Made by a program: the position numbers and the translations under genes. 64,000 nt of DNA from Paracoccaceae bacterium (lineage in GTDB: Bacteria; Pseudomonadota; Alphaproteobacteria; Rhodobacterales; Rhodobacteraceae), in contig JANSXZ010000002.1 in the NCBI GenBank assembly GCA_024742705.1, positions 124,001 to 188,000 on the forward strand. The letters are read 5' to 3'. Of the stretch, positions 54,616 through 62,676 are shown piece by piece. Under the pieces are notes generated by a model. That model saw only the letters and a program-made list of their open reading frames with translations. It was not told the DNA's origin and did not search any database. Each line of letters opens with the position of its first letter. Position 1 is the stretch's first letter.

Positions 54616-54631
54616 TACCCACCATTGGGTA
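54616..54631. promoter_or_regulatory. TACCCA-N4-TGGGTA palindrome
   Basis: A perfect six-base inverted repeat around CCAT, in the divergent region between dctP and rnd. Could be another operator for either gene. No known regulator site recognised. Confidence 0.35.
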
Positions 54632-54701
54632 GCGCCTTGCACCTGTTCAGGCAACACCTTCGTCATCCCCCGTGGTTGAGTTCGTCCGCCAAAGCCCTTA
54701 C

Positions 54702-54718
54702 GCCTGATCCGATCAGGC
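54702..54718. promoter_or_regulatory. GCCTGATC-C-GATCAGGC palindrome upstream of rnd
   Basis: A near-perfect 17-base palindrome 17 bases before the rnd ATG. It may be an operator or an RNA hairpin that covers the start region. Not recognised. Confidence 0.4.
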
Positions 54719-54735
54719 AACAGGGACGCAGTGTC

Positions 54736-55350
54736 ATGGCCAACCATCTTTATCAAAACGATCTGCCCGACGGGCTGAACATGGGCCCCGTCGTTGCGAT
54801 CGACTGTGAAACCATGGGGCTGAACCCGCACCGGGACAGGCTGTGCCTGGTGCAGATGTCGGGCGGCGACGGCAACACCCATATCGTTCAGGTCGCGCGC
54901 GGCCAGACCGCCGCGCCGAACCTGGCGGCGATGCTGGAAGACCCCGCGGTGTTGAAGCTGTTCCATTTCGGGCGCTTCGATATCGCCGCCATGTACAATG
55001 CCTTCGGCGCGGTGGCGGCGCCGGTCTATTGCACCAAGATCGCCAGCCGCCTGATCCGCACCTACACCGACCGCCACGGGTTGAAGAACCTGACCCAGGA
55101 GTTGCTGGGCGTGGATATCTCAAAGCAGCAGCAGATGAGCGACTGGGGCGCCCCCGATCTGACCGCAGCGCAACTGGATTACGCGGCTTCCGACGTTCTG
55201 TACCTGCACCGGCTGCGTGACGCGCTGAACATCAGGCTGCTGCGCGAAGGGCGGATGGAGATGGCGCAGGCCTGTTTCGATTTCCTGCCGATGCGCGCGC
55301 AGCTGGATCTGGCGGGTTGGCCCGAGACGGACATCTTCGCGCATTCCTGA
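54736..55350 (+). CDS. rnd: ribonuclease D-type 3'-5' exonuclease
   Basis: A 204-residue DEDD exonuclease: VVAIDCETMGLNPHRDRLCL (DE), LFHFGRFDIAAMYN (D) and LDYAASDVLYLHRLRDAL (Y/D). The C-terminal HRDC domains of E. coli RNase D are missing, which is normal for many alphaproteobacterial members. It takes part in tRNA 3' maturation or RNA decay. It is followed by lptC after 16 bases, so it may head the lpt operon. The ATG at 54736 has AGGGA ten bases before. Confidence 0.88.
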   Translation: MANHLYQNDLPDGLNMGPVVAIDCETMGLNPHRDRLCLVQMSGGDGNTHIVQVARGQTAAPNLAAMLEDPAVLKLFHFGRFDIAAMYNAFGAVAAPVYCTKIASRLIRTYTDRHGLKNLTQELLGVDISKQQQMSDWGAPDLTAAQLDYAASDVLYLHRLRDALNIRLLREGRMEMAQACFDFLPMRAQLDLAGWPETDIFAHS

Positions 55351-55366
55351 TCGGAGACCCGGCCGT

Positions 55367-55966
55367 TTGGATCGCTATTCGCGCACTGTTGCCCTGCTGA
55401 AGGTGGCGTTGCCTCTGGCGGCGCTGGCGCTCTTGTCGACGCTGTTCCTGCTGTCGCGCGGCACCGATCCCGATGCAACGATCCCCTTCTCGGATGCCGA
55501 CATTGCCGAACGCCTGCGCGACCAACAGGTGACGGCACCGTTCTTTTCGGGCACCACCGCCCGCGGCGACGCGATCATGATCACCGCGGCCAAGGCAAAG
55601 CCGGCATCGGCCGGCGCCGCCGCGCGTACCGACGACATGACCGGCCGAATCGATCTGCCCGGAGGCACCCGCATCACCCTGCGCGCCGCAACGGGCACGC
55701 TGCACCCCGAAGACGATCGCGCCACCTTTGACGGCGCGGTGACGATCAAAAGCACACGCGGCTTCGATCTGCGCACCGAACGGCTGAGCAGCGCGCTGAA
55801 CGCGATCGACGTGGAAACCGAGGGCGCGGTTACCGGGACCGGGCTGTTCGGCCGGCTGGACGCGGGGAAAATGCGTCTGCGATCAAAAACCGGAAGTGCG
55901 GACGTCCATTTGCTTTTCAACGAGGGTGTCAAGCTGATATATGATCCCAAACCCAGAGAAAGATAA
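55367..55966 (+). CDS. lptC: LPS export ABC transporter periplasmic protein LptC
   Basis: A 199-residue membrane-anchored protein: one N-terminal TM (LLKVALPLAALALLSTLFLL), then a beta-jellyroll domain (GTRITLRAATGTLHPEDDRA, TFDGAVTIKSTRGFDLRTE). It links the LptBFG transporter to LptA in lipopolysaccharide export. Start is TTG at 55367, 17 bases after rnd. Followed by lptA after three bases. Confidence 0.88.
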   Translation: MDRYSRTVALLKVALPLAALALLSTLFLLSRGTDPDATIPFSDADIAERLRDQQVTAPFFSGTTARGDAIMITAAKAKPASAGAAARTDDMTGRIDLPGGTRITLRAATGTLHPEDDRATFDGAVTIKSTRGFDLRTERLSSALNAIDVETEGAVTGTGLFGRLDAGKMRLRSKTGSADVHLLFNEGVKLIYDPKPRER

Positions 55967-55969
55967 CAA

Positions 55970-56458
55970 GTGTATCATCTGCGCGTATTGCTGACCTTCA
56001 TCGCCCTGCTGATCGCGGCGCCGGCGGTCTGGGCACAGGGCACCAACATCTCGTTCGGCGCGTTCAAATCCGATCCCGCGCAACCCGTCGAGGTGACGGC
56101 AGATCAGCTGGACGTGAACCAGGAGGACGGATCGGCCACTTTCAGCGGCAACGTCCTGATCGGCCAGGGCGAAATGCGGTTGTCGGCGCAACAGGTGGTG
56201 GTGCGCTACCGCGCCGATGCCACCGGCATCGAGCGGCTCGAGGCGAGCGGCGGCGTGACCCTTGTGAACGGCACCGATGCCGCGCAATCCGAAACCGCCG
56301 ATTACGCGATCGACAGCGGCCAGATCGTGATGCGCGGCCGCGTTCTGTTGGCGCAGGGGCCGTCAACGCTTTCGTCGGACATGATGACAGTGAATCTGAC
56401 CACTGGCACCGCGCAGATGACCGGGCGGGTCAAGACGATCCTGGAAACCGGCGACTGA
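55970..56458 (+). CDS. lptA: LPS export periplasmic bridge protein LptA
   Basis: A 162-residue OstA-like protein. The signal peptide is LLTFIALLIAAPAVWAQ; the jellyroll has PVEVTADQLDVNQEDGSATF, SGNVLIGQGEMRLSAQQVVV and VMRGRVLLAQGPSTLSSD. LptA forms the periplasmic bridge to LptDE. Start is GTG three bases after lptC; lptB follows by one base. Confidence 0.9.
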   Translation: MYHLRVLLTFIALLIAAPAVWAQGTNISFGAFKSDPAQPVEVTADQLDVNQEDGSATFSGNVLIGQGEMRLSAQQVVVRYRADATGIERLEASGGVTLVNGTDAAQSETADYAIDSGQIVMRGRVLLAQGPSTLSSDMMTVNLTTGTAQMTGRVKTILETGD

Positions 56459-56459
56459 C

Positions 56460-57218
56460 ATGAAGGCGCCGAACCTTACGGTCACCAGGGGCGCCGCCGG
56501 GCTGCGTGTGGAACATCTGCGTAAATCGTTCCGCCGCCGTACCGTGATCCGCGATGTCAGCCTGACATTGAACCGCGGCGAGGTGGTGGCCTTGCTGGGC
56601 CCCAACGGATCGGGAAAAACTACCAGTTTCTATGCCATTGCAGGCCTGATCTTTCCCGAAGCCGGGCGCGTCACCATCGACGGGCAAGACGCGACCACGC
56701 TGCCGATGTACCGCCGCGCGCAAATGGGCATCGGCTATCTGCCGCAGGAAATGTCGATCTTCCGCGGGCTCAGCGTCGAAGACAACATATCGGCCATTCT
56801 CGAGGTGTCCCGCAAACCGCGCCGCAAACGCCGCGAGCGGCTGGAAGAGCTGTTGTCGGACTTCTCGATCGAACACCTGCGGCGCGCGCCTGCGCTTGCA
56901 CTGTCGGGCGGCGAAAGGCGCCGGGTCGAAATCGCGCGCTGTCTGGCGGCCGATCCCAATTACCTTTTGCTGGATGAACCCTTTGCCGGGGTCGATCCGA
57001 TTTCGGTGGGCGATATCCGGCACCTTGTCGCCGATCTGAAGACCCGGGGCATCGGCGTTCTGATCACCGATCACAACGTCCGCGAAACACTGGAGATCGT
57101 CGATCGCGCCTATATCCTGCACGACGGTCAGGTGCTGATGTCCGGATCGCCCGCCGAGGTGGTTGAAAACGAAAACGTCCGCCGCGTCTACCTCGGCGAG
57201 AACTTCCGGATCTTCTGA
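56460..57218 (+). CDS. lptB: LPS export ABC transporter ATP-binding protein LptB
   Basis: A 252-residue ATPase. Walker A GPNGSGKTT (47-55), signature LSGGERRRVEIAR, Walker B YLLLDEPFAGVDP, and H-loop ITDHNVRETL. Drives LPS extraction with LptFG (encoded elsewhere). N terminus has an extra about 14 residues compared with E. coli. In many proteobacteria rpoN follows; here the next gene is hpf after 231 bases. Confidence 0.94.
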   Translation: MKAPNLTVTRGAAGLRVEHLRKSFRRRTVIRDVSLTLNRGEVVALLGPNGSGKTTSFYAIAGLIFPEAGRVTIDGQDATTLPMYRRAQMGIGYLPQEMSIFRGLSVEDNISAILEVSRKPRRKRRERLEELLSDFSIEHLRRAPALALSGGERRRVEIARCLAADPNYLLLDEPFAGVDPISVGDIRHLVADLKTRGIGVLITDHNVRETLEIVDRAYILHDGQVLMSGSPAEVVENENVRRVYLGENFRIF

Positions 57219-57257
57219 CGCCGACGCCGCATTCGGCGGGCGTTAACACTGTTTCGA

Positions 57258-57287
57258 TTGACAGATACCCCCGCACTCGCCTCAAAT
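57258..57287 (+). promoter_or_regulatory. likely sigma-70 promoter of hpf-ptsN
   Basis: TTGACA (57258-57263), 18-base spacer, TCAAAT (57282-57287). It lies about 165 bases before the hpf ATG, leaving a long 5' leader in which I see no other clear element. The perfect -35 is the main support. Confidence 0.45.
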
Positions 57288-57449
57288 GAACCATGGACTG
57301 CTGCAAACCGAAACGTCGGAACGCCCGCTCTACCGGTCCCGGAGGTCGCACCGGCGTCTTTGCATCGGTCCAGACTTCATCATCCGCCCGCATACCGTAA
57401 CGCGTGCGTCGCGGTGCCCTGCGGCGGATGACAATAAAAAGGAGAGCAC

Positions 57450-58022
57450 ATGCGTTATCAAATCAGCGGAAAACAGATAGACATCGGTATGGCGCTGCAA
57501 CAGCACGTCCAGACCGAACTGGGGTCGGTGGTGTCGAAGTACGCCGAACGCCCGACCGATGCCAACATCGTCTTTTCCCGCTCGGCGCACGAATATGTGT
57601 GCGAGGCCACGGTACATCTGTCCACCGGACTGACCGCCACGGCCAAGGCGCATTCCACCGAGATCTACGCGGCGTTCGATAGCTGCGCCGACAAGATGGA
57701 GAAACAGCTGCGCCGCTACAAACGGCGGCTCAAGGATCATCACCGCGACCGGTCCCAGCCGGTTGAACTCTTCGGGGCATCATCCTATATCCTCGCGGCG
57801 GAAGAATCGGCGGAAGACGCGGAACCCGATACGCTTCAGCCGATCATCGTTGCCGAGATGGAATCGAAGATTCCTTCTCTTTCGGTCGGCGAGGCCGTCA
57901 TGCAGATGGAACTTGCGGGGGCGCCGGTGCTGGTGTTCCGGAACGAATCGAAAAAGGGGCTGAACGTGGTCTATCGCCGGGATGACGGCAACATAGGCTG
58001 GATCGATCCCCAGAACGCCTAG
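57450..58022 (+). CDS. hpf: ribosome hibernation promoting factor, long form
   Basis: A 190-residue long-form HPF/RaiA. The N-terminal S30AE domain (1-100) has RYQISGKQIDIGMALQQHVQ and KAHSTEIYAAFDSCADKMEK; the C-terminal domain (130-190) has SVGEAVMQMELAGAPVLVFRN and VYRRDDGNIGWIDP, used to dimerise ribosomes into 100S particles. An AAGGAGAG site precedes the ATG. It is followed by ptsN after 41 bases. Confidence 0.94.
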   Translation: MRYQISGKQIDIGMALQQHVQTELGSVVSKYAERPTDANIVFSRSAHEYVCEATVHLSTGLTATAKAHSTEIYAAFDSCADKMEKQLRRYKRRLKDHHRDRSQPVELFGASSYILAAEESAEDAEPDTLQPIIVAEMESKIPSLSVGEAVMQMELAGAPVLVFRNESKKGLNVVYRRDDGNIGWIDPQNA

Positions 58023-58063
58023 AAAACCGGGGCCGCGCGCCGCCGACTTATGCAAGGAAACGC

Positions 58064-58528
58064 ATGCTACTGACCAAGATTCTCAGGCCAGAGGCGGTTA
58101 AGGTTCTTTCAGGCGCTTCCAGCAAGAAGCGCCTGTTCCACGGCATTTCCGAGCTGACCGAGCAGGTGCACGATCTGCCCGCCGGCCAGACGGCGAACGC
58201 CCTGATGGAACGCGAAAGCCTCGGGTCCACCGGGGTGGGCCACGGCGTTGCGCTGCCCCACGCGCGGATGGCCGCGCTGAGCCAGGTGGTCGGTGTTTTC
58301 GTTCTGCTGGACAAACCGATCGACTTCGGCGCCGTCGACAGGCAGCCCGTGGACATCGCCTTTGCGCTCTTTGCGCCGGAAGACGCCGGTGTCGATCACC
58401 TGAAGGCACTGGCGCTGGTGTCGCGCACCCTGCGGGACGCCGCGCTTTGCGACAAGCTGCGCGCAAACAACGATCCCGTGGCGCTTTATGCGCTGTTGAC
58501 ATCGGGACAGTCGGTTCAGGCCGCCTGA
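58064..58528 (+). CDS. ptsN: PTS IIA-like nitrogen regulatory protein PtsN
   Basis: A 154-residue EIIA-Ntr. Phospho-acceptor H66 in GHGVALPHARM; other conserved parts are MERESLGSTGVG and DVAFALFAPEDAGVDHLK-like DIAFALFAPEDAG. It works in the nitrogen-related phosphotransfer (PtsP-PtsO-PtsN), affecting potassium and sensor kinases. AAGGAAA precedes the ATG. The 3' end overlaps the convergent sulfotransferase gene by 13 bases. Confidence 0.93.
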   Translation: MLLTKILRPEAVKVLSGASSKKRLFHGISELTEQVHDLPAGQTANALMERESLGSTGVGHGVALPHARMAALSQVVGVFVLLDKPIDFGAVDRQPVDIAFALFAPEDAGVDHLKALALVSRTLRDAALCDKLRANNDPVALYALLTSGQSVQAA

Positions 58529-59940
58529 TCCGGCCAGTCGCCAAACCCGAACATCTGATAGTCGCGCGGATAGATGTCGCGCGCCAGAAGATCCAGCGCC
58601 GGATCGTGCACCTGTGACAGATCGAACGGGCGGTCCCCCGGATCGGCGTGCAACACCGGCGGCCGCCGGCCCACCCGCCTTGCCAGATCGGCCAGCGACG
58701 CGGGCAAATCGGCCTCGCGCAGTATCATGTCCGGCAGAACGAATTCGGCGAAACCGCGCAGAACGGCCGATTGGCTGGCCCAGCGGTTATCGACACGGAT
58801 CGACGTCTGGCCGTTCAGATTGGCCTTGAGAAACACCAGAAACGCCCCGAAGGCGGCGCGGTGCGCGGCCAGATCATAGCCTGGATCGTCGGGGCCGGCG
58901 GCGGGTACCGGCAACCTGTACTTGCGTCGCAGGGTCTCGCGCAGGCGGCGAAACCCGTCCGGCGCAAGGATCTTCTGGCAGAACACCCGGTGCGCACGCG
59001 TCAGCGGGTGGCTGAGCACGGCAAAGCTGCGGTGGCCGGGATGCGCTGATTTCCATTGCCGCAGCCCGCGCTGCGACCGGTCACGGCCCAGCGCATCGGT
59101 GCCGACACCGTCGAGATCCGCAAGCCAGCGTTCGATCCGCATTTCGGGCCCGCCAAGGATCGGCATGAAGATCAAAGGGCTCTGCGCGGCGGTCACATAG
59201 CTGGGCACCGCCGGCGGGCGCCGCGGCTCCAGGCTGGGCACCCGCGAAAGACCGAAGGGATCCATCTCTGCGACCGCGCCGCGCACGGCTTCGGGGTTTG
59301 TCACCTTGGCCAGCGTCGGTTCGGGGTTCTGACGCTTGAGCTTGGCTTGCAGCGCCGTCAGCCGCGCTGCGATCCCCAGCCAGGCGGCCAGCCCGTTCAT
59401 CACTTCGACGCTTTGCAGATCTTCGTACTCCAGATGAAACGGCGACTGTCCGGAAACCTGCAACCGGCGCAGCACCGTGGCCTGAAACCCCTGTACCGCG
59501 TCCAGCTGCGCGGCGAATTCATCGCCATCGAAGGTAACGCGGGCATCCTTGCGCCGCTGCACGTCGGTCAGCTTCCATTGCCCGGTTTCCTGCGCGATCT
59601 TCCACGATACATAACTGTCCAGCGGATTGCGCGAGAGCATGATCTTGGCGCAGTGCGGATCGTCCAGCACCGCATCGAGAATCCGCGGATCGTGGTCGTG
59701 AAAGTAACGGAACCCGTTCAGCCCGCCGGCCGACCGAAGCGTCGCCAGCAGGGCGGCGGGATCGTTTTCGCGCATCTGTCGGGTGAACCCCAGAAGGGTT
59801 TCGGTTGTCGGATAACCGATGAAATGTGGATTGAACGCCTCGCCGTGGCAGGCGACACCGGCCAGCGCGTTCAGATTGCTTTCCAGGAAATTCGATCCTG
59901 TGCGCATCTCGGCGAAGATCACGAAGCTTTCGAACCGCAT
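58516..59940 (-). CDS. sulfotransferase (LPS/NodH-like)
   Basis: A 474-residue protein. PAPS 5'-phosphosulfate loop is in FAEMRTGSNFLESNLNALAG, and the 3'-phosphate site is LSRNPLDSYVSWKIA. The first half is the Stf0/NodH-type sulfotransferase domain; the second half (about 250-474) has FAVLSHPLTRAHRVFCQKIL and is a distinct domain also found in related Rhodobacteraceae proteins, from memory. It probably sulfates a surface glycan, given the glycosyltransferases next to it. It follows the branching transferase by three bases. Confidence 0.82.
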   Translation of the reverse strand: MRFESFVIFAEMRTGSNFLESNLNALAGVACHGEAFNPHFIGYPTTETLLGFTRQMRENDPAALLATLRSAGGLNGFRYFHDHDPRILDAVLDDPHCAKIMLSRNPLDSYVSWKIAQETGQWKLTDVQRRKDARVTFDGDEFAAQLDAVQGFQATVLRRLQVSGQSPFHLEYEDLQSVEVMNGLAAWLGIAARLTALQAKLKRQNPEPTLAKVTNPEAVRGAVAEMDPFGLSRVPSLEPRRPPAVPSYVTAAQSPLIFMPILGGPEMRIERWLADLDGVGTDALGRDRSQRGLRQWKSAHPGHRSFAVLSHPLTRAHRVFCQKILAPDGFRRLRETLRRKYRLPVPAAGPDDPGYDLAAHRAAFGAFLVFLKANLNGQTSIRVDNRWASQSAVLRGFAEFVLPDMILREADLPASLADLARRVGRRPPVLHADPGDRPFDLSQVHDPALDLLARDIYPRDYQMFGFGDWPDQAA

Positions 59941-59943
59941 GAT

Positions 59944-61632
59944 CTATCTCGCCACATAGGCGCGGGGCCGGGGCACGGCGGCCGGGGGTTGGCGCTCTTC
60001 TGGGGGGAAATCGCCCATTAGGAAAGGATGCATACCCTCGTTCTTGAGTTTCTGGAGAAATCCGCCAAAGCCCGTCAGATCGACAAGGGCCGGCACGGTG
60101 GCCGGTTCGGGCACACCCAGTTCGGCCAGGATCGGCCGCAGTGCCTCGGAGGGGGATTCGAGGTATTCGGCCAGTGTCCAGATCCGCACCCTTGCGCGCA
60201 CATGCGGAGAGCGCAAAATATTCAGATGCGCGCTTTCGATGCCTTGCAACCGCGCCGCGCGGATCCGCAGATCGGCAAAATCGCCGCCGGCGCGAAACAG
60301 CGGCACCGCCCAGGCCCCCGAAACCACCGAGATCTGCGCGTTGCGGTCTTCGGCCAGGGCCCACGCGATGTCCTGAACATCGCCGGGGCCGAATTGAAAG
60401 CATTGGTGCGTGCCGCGGGTGTTCCAGATCAGCGATGTCAGGAAATCACGCGGTGCATAGTCGCGGCGCGCGGCGCTGTCGGGCAAAGCCCCCTGCACGA
60501 CGCTCTGGCCTTCGGCAAACTCGGCGCGCAGTGGCGCGAACAGGTGCCCGTGCACCTGCGCGGCGGTGGTACGCGCCAGCCACGGCATGAAATCGCGGTG
60601 GATTTCATCAAACCCCTGAAACACGGAATAGGGCGCGGCGGTGATCCCGTTCTCCCAGTGCTTGTTTGGAAACCTGCTCTGCATGTAGAGACCCGCGCGG
60701 CCCCGCGTCCGGCGCTGCACCGCGCGGGCAAAGGCCCTGTCGATCTTGCCCGGCGCGGGTTCGGTTGCGCCGGCGCCCTGTTCGGCCGCACCCAGGAACG
60801 CGGCATAGAGCCTGTCGGCCCGTGGCCAGATCTTGCGCGCCACGAAGCAATCCGAACGGCGCAGCAATTGCAGGTGATCGTCGTAGAATATATGCGGCTT
60901 GCCCTGGAAATCGAACTTGGACAAGGTCAGCGACCGGCTTTCGATTCGCCGGGCATGGCGCCGCGCGAGGGTCTGGAAATAGCTTTCGTCGGGAATCCAG
61001 ACATGGCGGAAAAAACGGTCGTTCTCGGCCCTGTCCGGGTCGGTCAGGATAGCGTTCAGCGTGTCGCGCGTCAGACACCACCACTGGCTGCCCATATGCG
61101 GCACGAGGCCGGCGGGACTCCGGCGGCGCACCCCCAGGCGGCGTTGCACCCCGACGGCCAGATCAAACAGCATCCGGCGCCGCCGCCATGAAAACGGAAA
61201 CCACATGGTGAACCGTTCGGCATCCAGCCCACCCACCGGCCAGGGCACTTCGGCGGTGGTGGCGGATTCGATGAAATCGGTGTCGGGCCTTTCGGCCAGA
61301 TAGGCCCGCAGTTGCGCCACCGGACGCAGTGGCAGACAGGTGCCCGACGCCAGATAGACATGGCGCACATGGGCGAACTGGCCCAGCATGTCGGCGGCGG
61401 CGTCCAGAGTGGCGGCGACGATGCCCCAACCGCCCCAGTCGCACCTGTGCCGGCGGCTGAACCGGACCTGCGCCAGATCGGCCAACGTTTCGCGCAGATC
61501 GCGCATCGCCTGCCGGCCGACGTTGCGATCCACATGCATGACAACCGGGCAATCCTGTGCCGCCCAGTGCCGCGCAACCTGCGCCGCACGGTCCAGATCG
61601 GTGTGCACCAGCATGATGACGCCAACCGTCAT
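59944..61632 (-). CDS. core-2/I-branching-type beta-1,6-N-acetylglucosaminyltransferase family protein
   Basis: A 562-residue GT14-type protein. N-terminal Branch domain features: GVIMLVHTDLDRAAQVARHW, VYLASGTCLPLRPV, MGSQWWCLTRDTLNAIL and IPDESYFQTLARR. The C-terminal 250 residues form an additional domain (DUF5928-type, from memory) with FLTSLIWNTRGTHQC. Likely adds branches to an exopolysaccharide or LPS. The ATG at 61632 overlaps the GT2 stop (ATGA). Confidence 0.83.
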   Translation of the reverse strand: MTVGVIMLVHTDLDRAAQVARHWAAQDCPVVMHVDRNVGRQAMRDLRETLADLAQVRFSRRHRCDWGGWGIVAATLDAAADMLGQFAHVRHVYLASGTCLPLRPVAQLRAYLAERPDTDFIESATTAEVPWPVGGLDAERFTMWFPFSWRRRRMLFDLAVGVQRRLGVRRRSPAGLVPHMGSQWWCLTRDTLNAILTDPDRAENDRFFRHVWIPDESYFQTLARRHARRIESRSLTLSKFDFQGKPHIFYDDHLQLLRRSDCFVARKIWPRADRLYAAFLGAAEQGAGATEPAPGKIDRAFARAVQRRTRGRAGLYMQSRFPNKHWENGITAAPYSVFQGFDEIHRDFMPWLARTTAAQVHGHLFAPLRAEFAEGQSVVQGALPDSAARRDYAPRDFLTSLIWNTRGTHQCFQFGPGDVQDIAWALAEDRNAQISVVSGAWAVPLFRAGGDFADLRIRAARLQGIESAHLNILRSPHVRARVRIWTLAEYLESPSEALRPILAELGVPEPATVPALVDLTGFGGFLQKLKNEGMHPFLMGDFPPEERQPPAAVPRPRAYVAR

Positions 61633-62639
61633 GCCCAGTTGCCTTTCGACATCAGGCCCAGGATCTCGAGCTGACGCCAATTGATATAGCTTTCCGACCA
61701 CCGGCACCACAGGTCGGGATCGTCATCCATCCGATCGGCATAGGCGCGGTATTCCACCGAAGCCGCATAGTGCTGGCCCCGGCTCAGTTCTTCGGCGGCC
61801 TTCGCACGGAAGGTGCTGAGAAACTTGGCGTGCAACAAGACGCCCGACGCCTTTTCGCCGCCCCACTCGTCGTACACAAGGTTCAGACCGCGTGGCAGAA
61901 CCGTATGCGTGGAACTGACATAGGCATAGCGGCGATGCCATTTCACCAAAGGCACCTTGTTCAGCGCCGGCGCAAGCGCGGGCCGGTCGGGAAAGAACAC
62001 CCGCGCGCGCGGCCCGCCCTGTATCCACAGATTGCCGAACCGCTTGTTGCGCTTGATCGTGTAGTTGCCGCTGTCGAACCACCGCGCGATCTCGAACGGA
62101 TCCTGGCCTTCGGTATAGGGCTGCGCGCCGATGCGGCCCTTGGGGTACATGTCCAGAAGCATGGCCCCGAAGCTTTTGATCGACGACGCGTCCAGCCAAT
62201 CGGTCAACGCCGGCAACGGCCGGGTATCGCAAAACGGATAGACCAGGAATTCATCCGGGTCGACCACCAGCGCCCAGTGGCCGTGAGCATATGTGTTCTG
62301 CAATCCGTTCAGCCAATCGACACCGTAGCGGGCGCGCTTGTAGCTGTGCGCTGTGTGCCAGACCGATACATCGGGCTGAACCTCAAGGTATTCCCGCCCG
62401 CCATCGTCGCTGTCGTTGTCGACGATCAGGAAATGCGCGACACCCATCCGGCGGTAGTAATCCAGAAAAAACGGCAGCCGCACCCTTTCGTTGCGAAGAG
62501 TGGAAAACAACAGGATGTCGCCCGCGCCGATCTGCGCCGTTCGGTCGCGCAGCAGGCGCAGTTCGCGCCTTTTTCTCCAGGCGCGCAGACGAAAGCGCTT
62601 GCGCTGAAGCCTCAGGCGATACGACTGCCAAACGCCCAA
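61629..62639 (-). CDS. glycosyltransferase family 2 (GT2/GT92-like)
   Basis: A 336-residue protein. After a basic N terminus, LLFSTLRNERVRLPFFLDYY and HFLIVDNDSDDGG mark the nucleotide-sugar fold, and WALVVDPDEFLVYP supplies the DxD. SSTHTVLPRGLNLVYDEWGG and LHAKFLS lie further on. Acceptor and sugar are unknown. It is in an operon with the branching transferase and sulfotransferase. Confidence 0.83.
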   Translation of the reverse strand: MGVWQSYRLRLQRKRFRLRAWRKRRELRLLRDRTAQIGAGDILLFSTLRNERVRLPFFLDYYRRMGVAHFLIVDNDSDDGGREYLEVQPDVSVWHTAHSYKRARYGVDWLNGLQNTYAHGHWALVVDPDEFLVYPFCDTRPLPALTDWLDASSIKSFGAMLLDMYPKGRIGAQPYTEGQDPFEIARWFDSGNYTIKRNKRFGNLWIQGGPRARVFFPDRPALAPALNKVPLVKWHRRYAYVSSTHTVLPRGLNLVYDEWGGEKASGVLLHAKFLSTFRAKAAEELSRGQHYAASVEYRAYADRMDDDPDLWCRWSESYINWRQLEILGLMSKGNWA

Positions 62640-62676
62640 ATACCGGCCCCTTCCTGTAATCGCGACCTGGCCGTTA

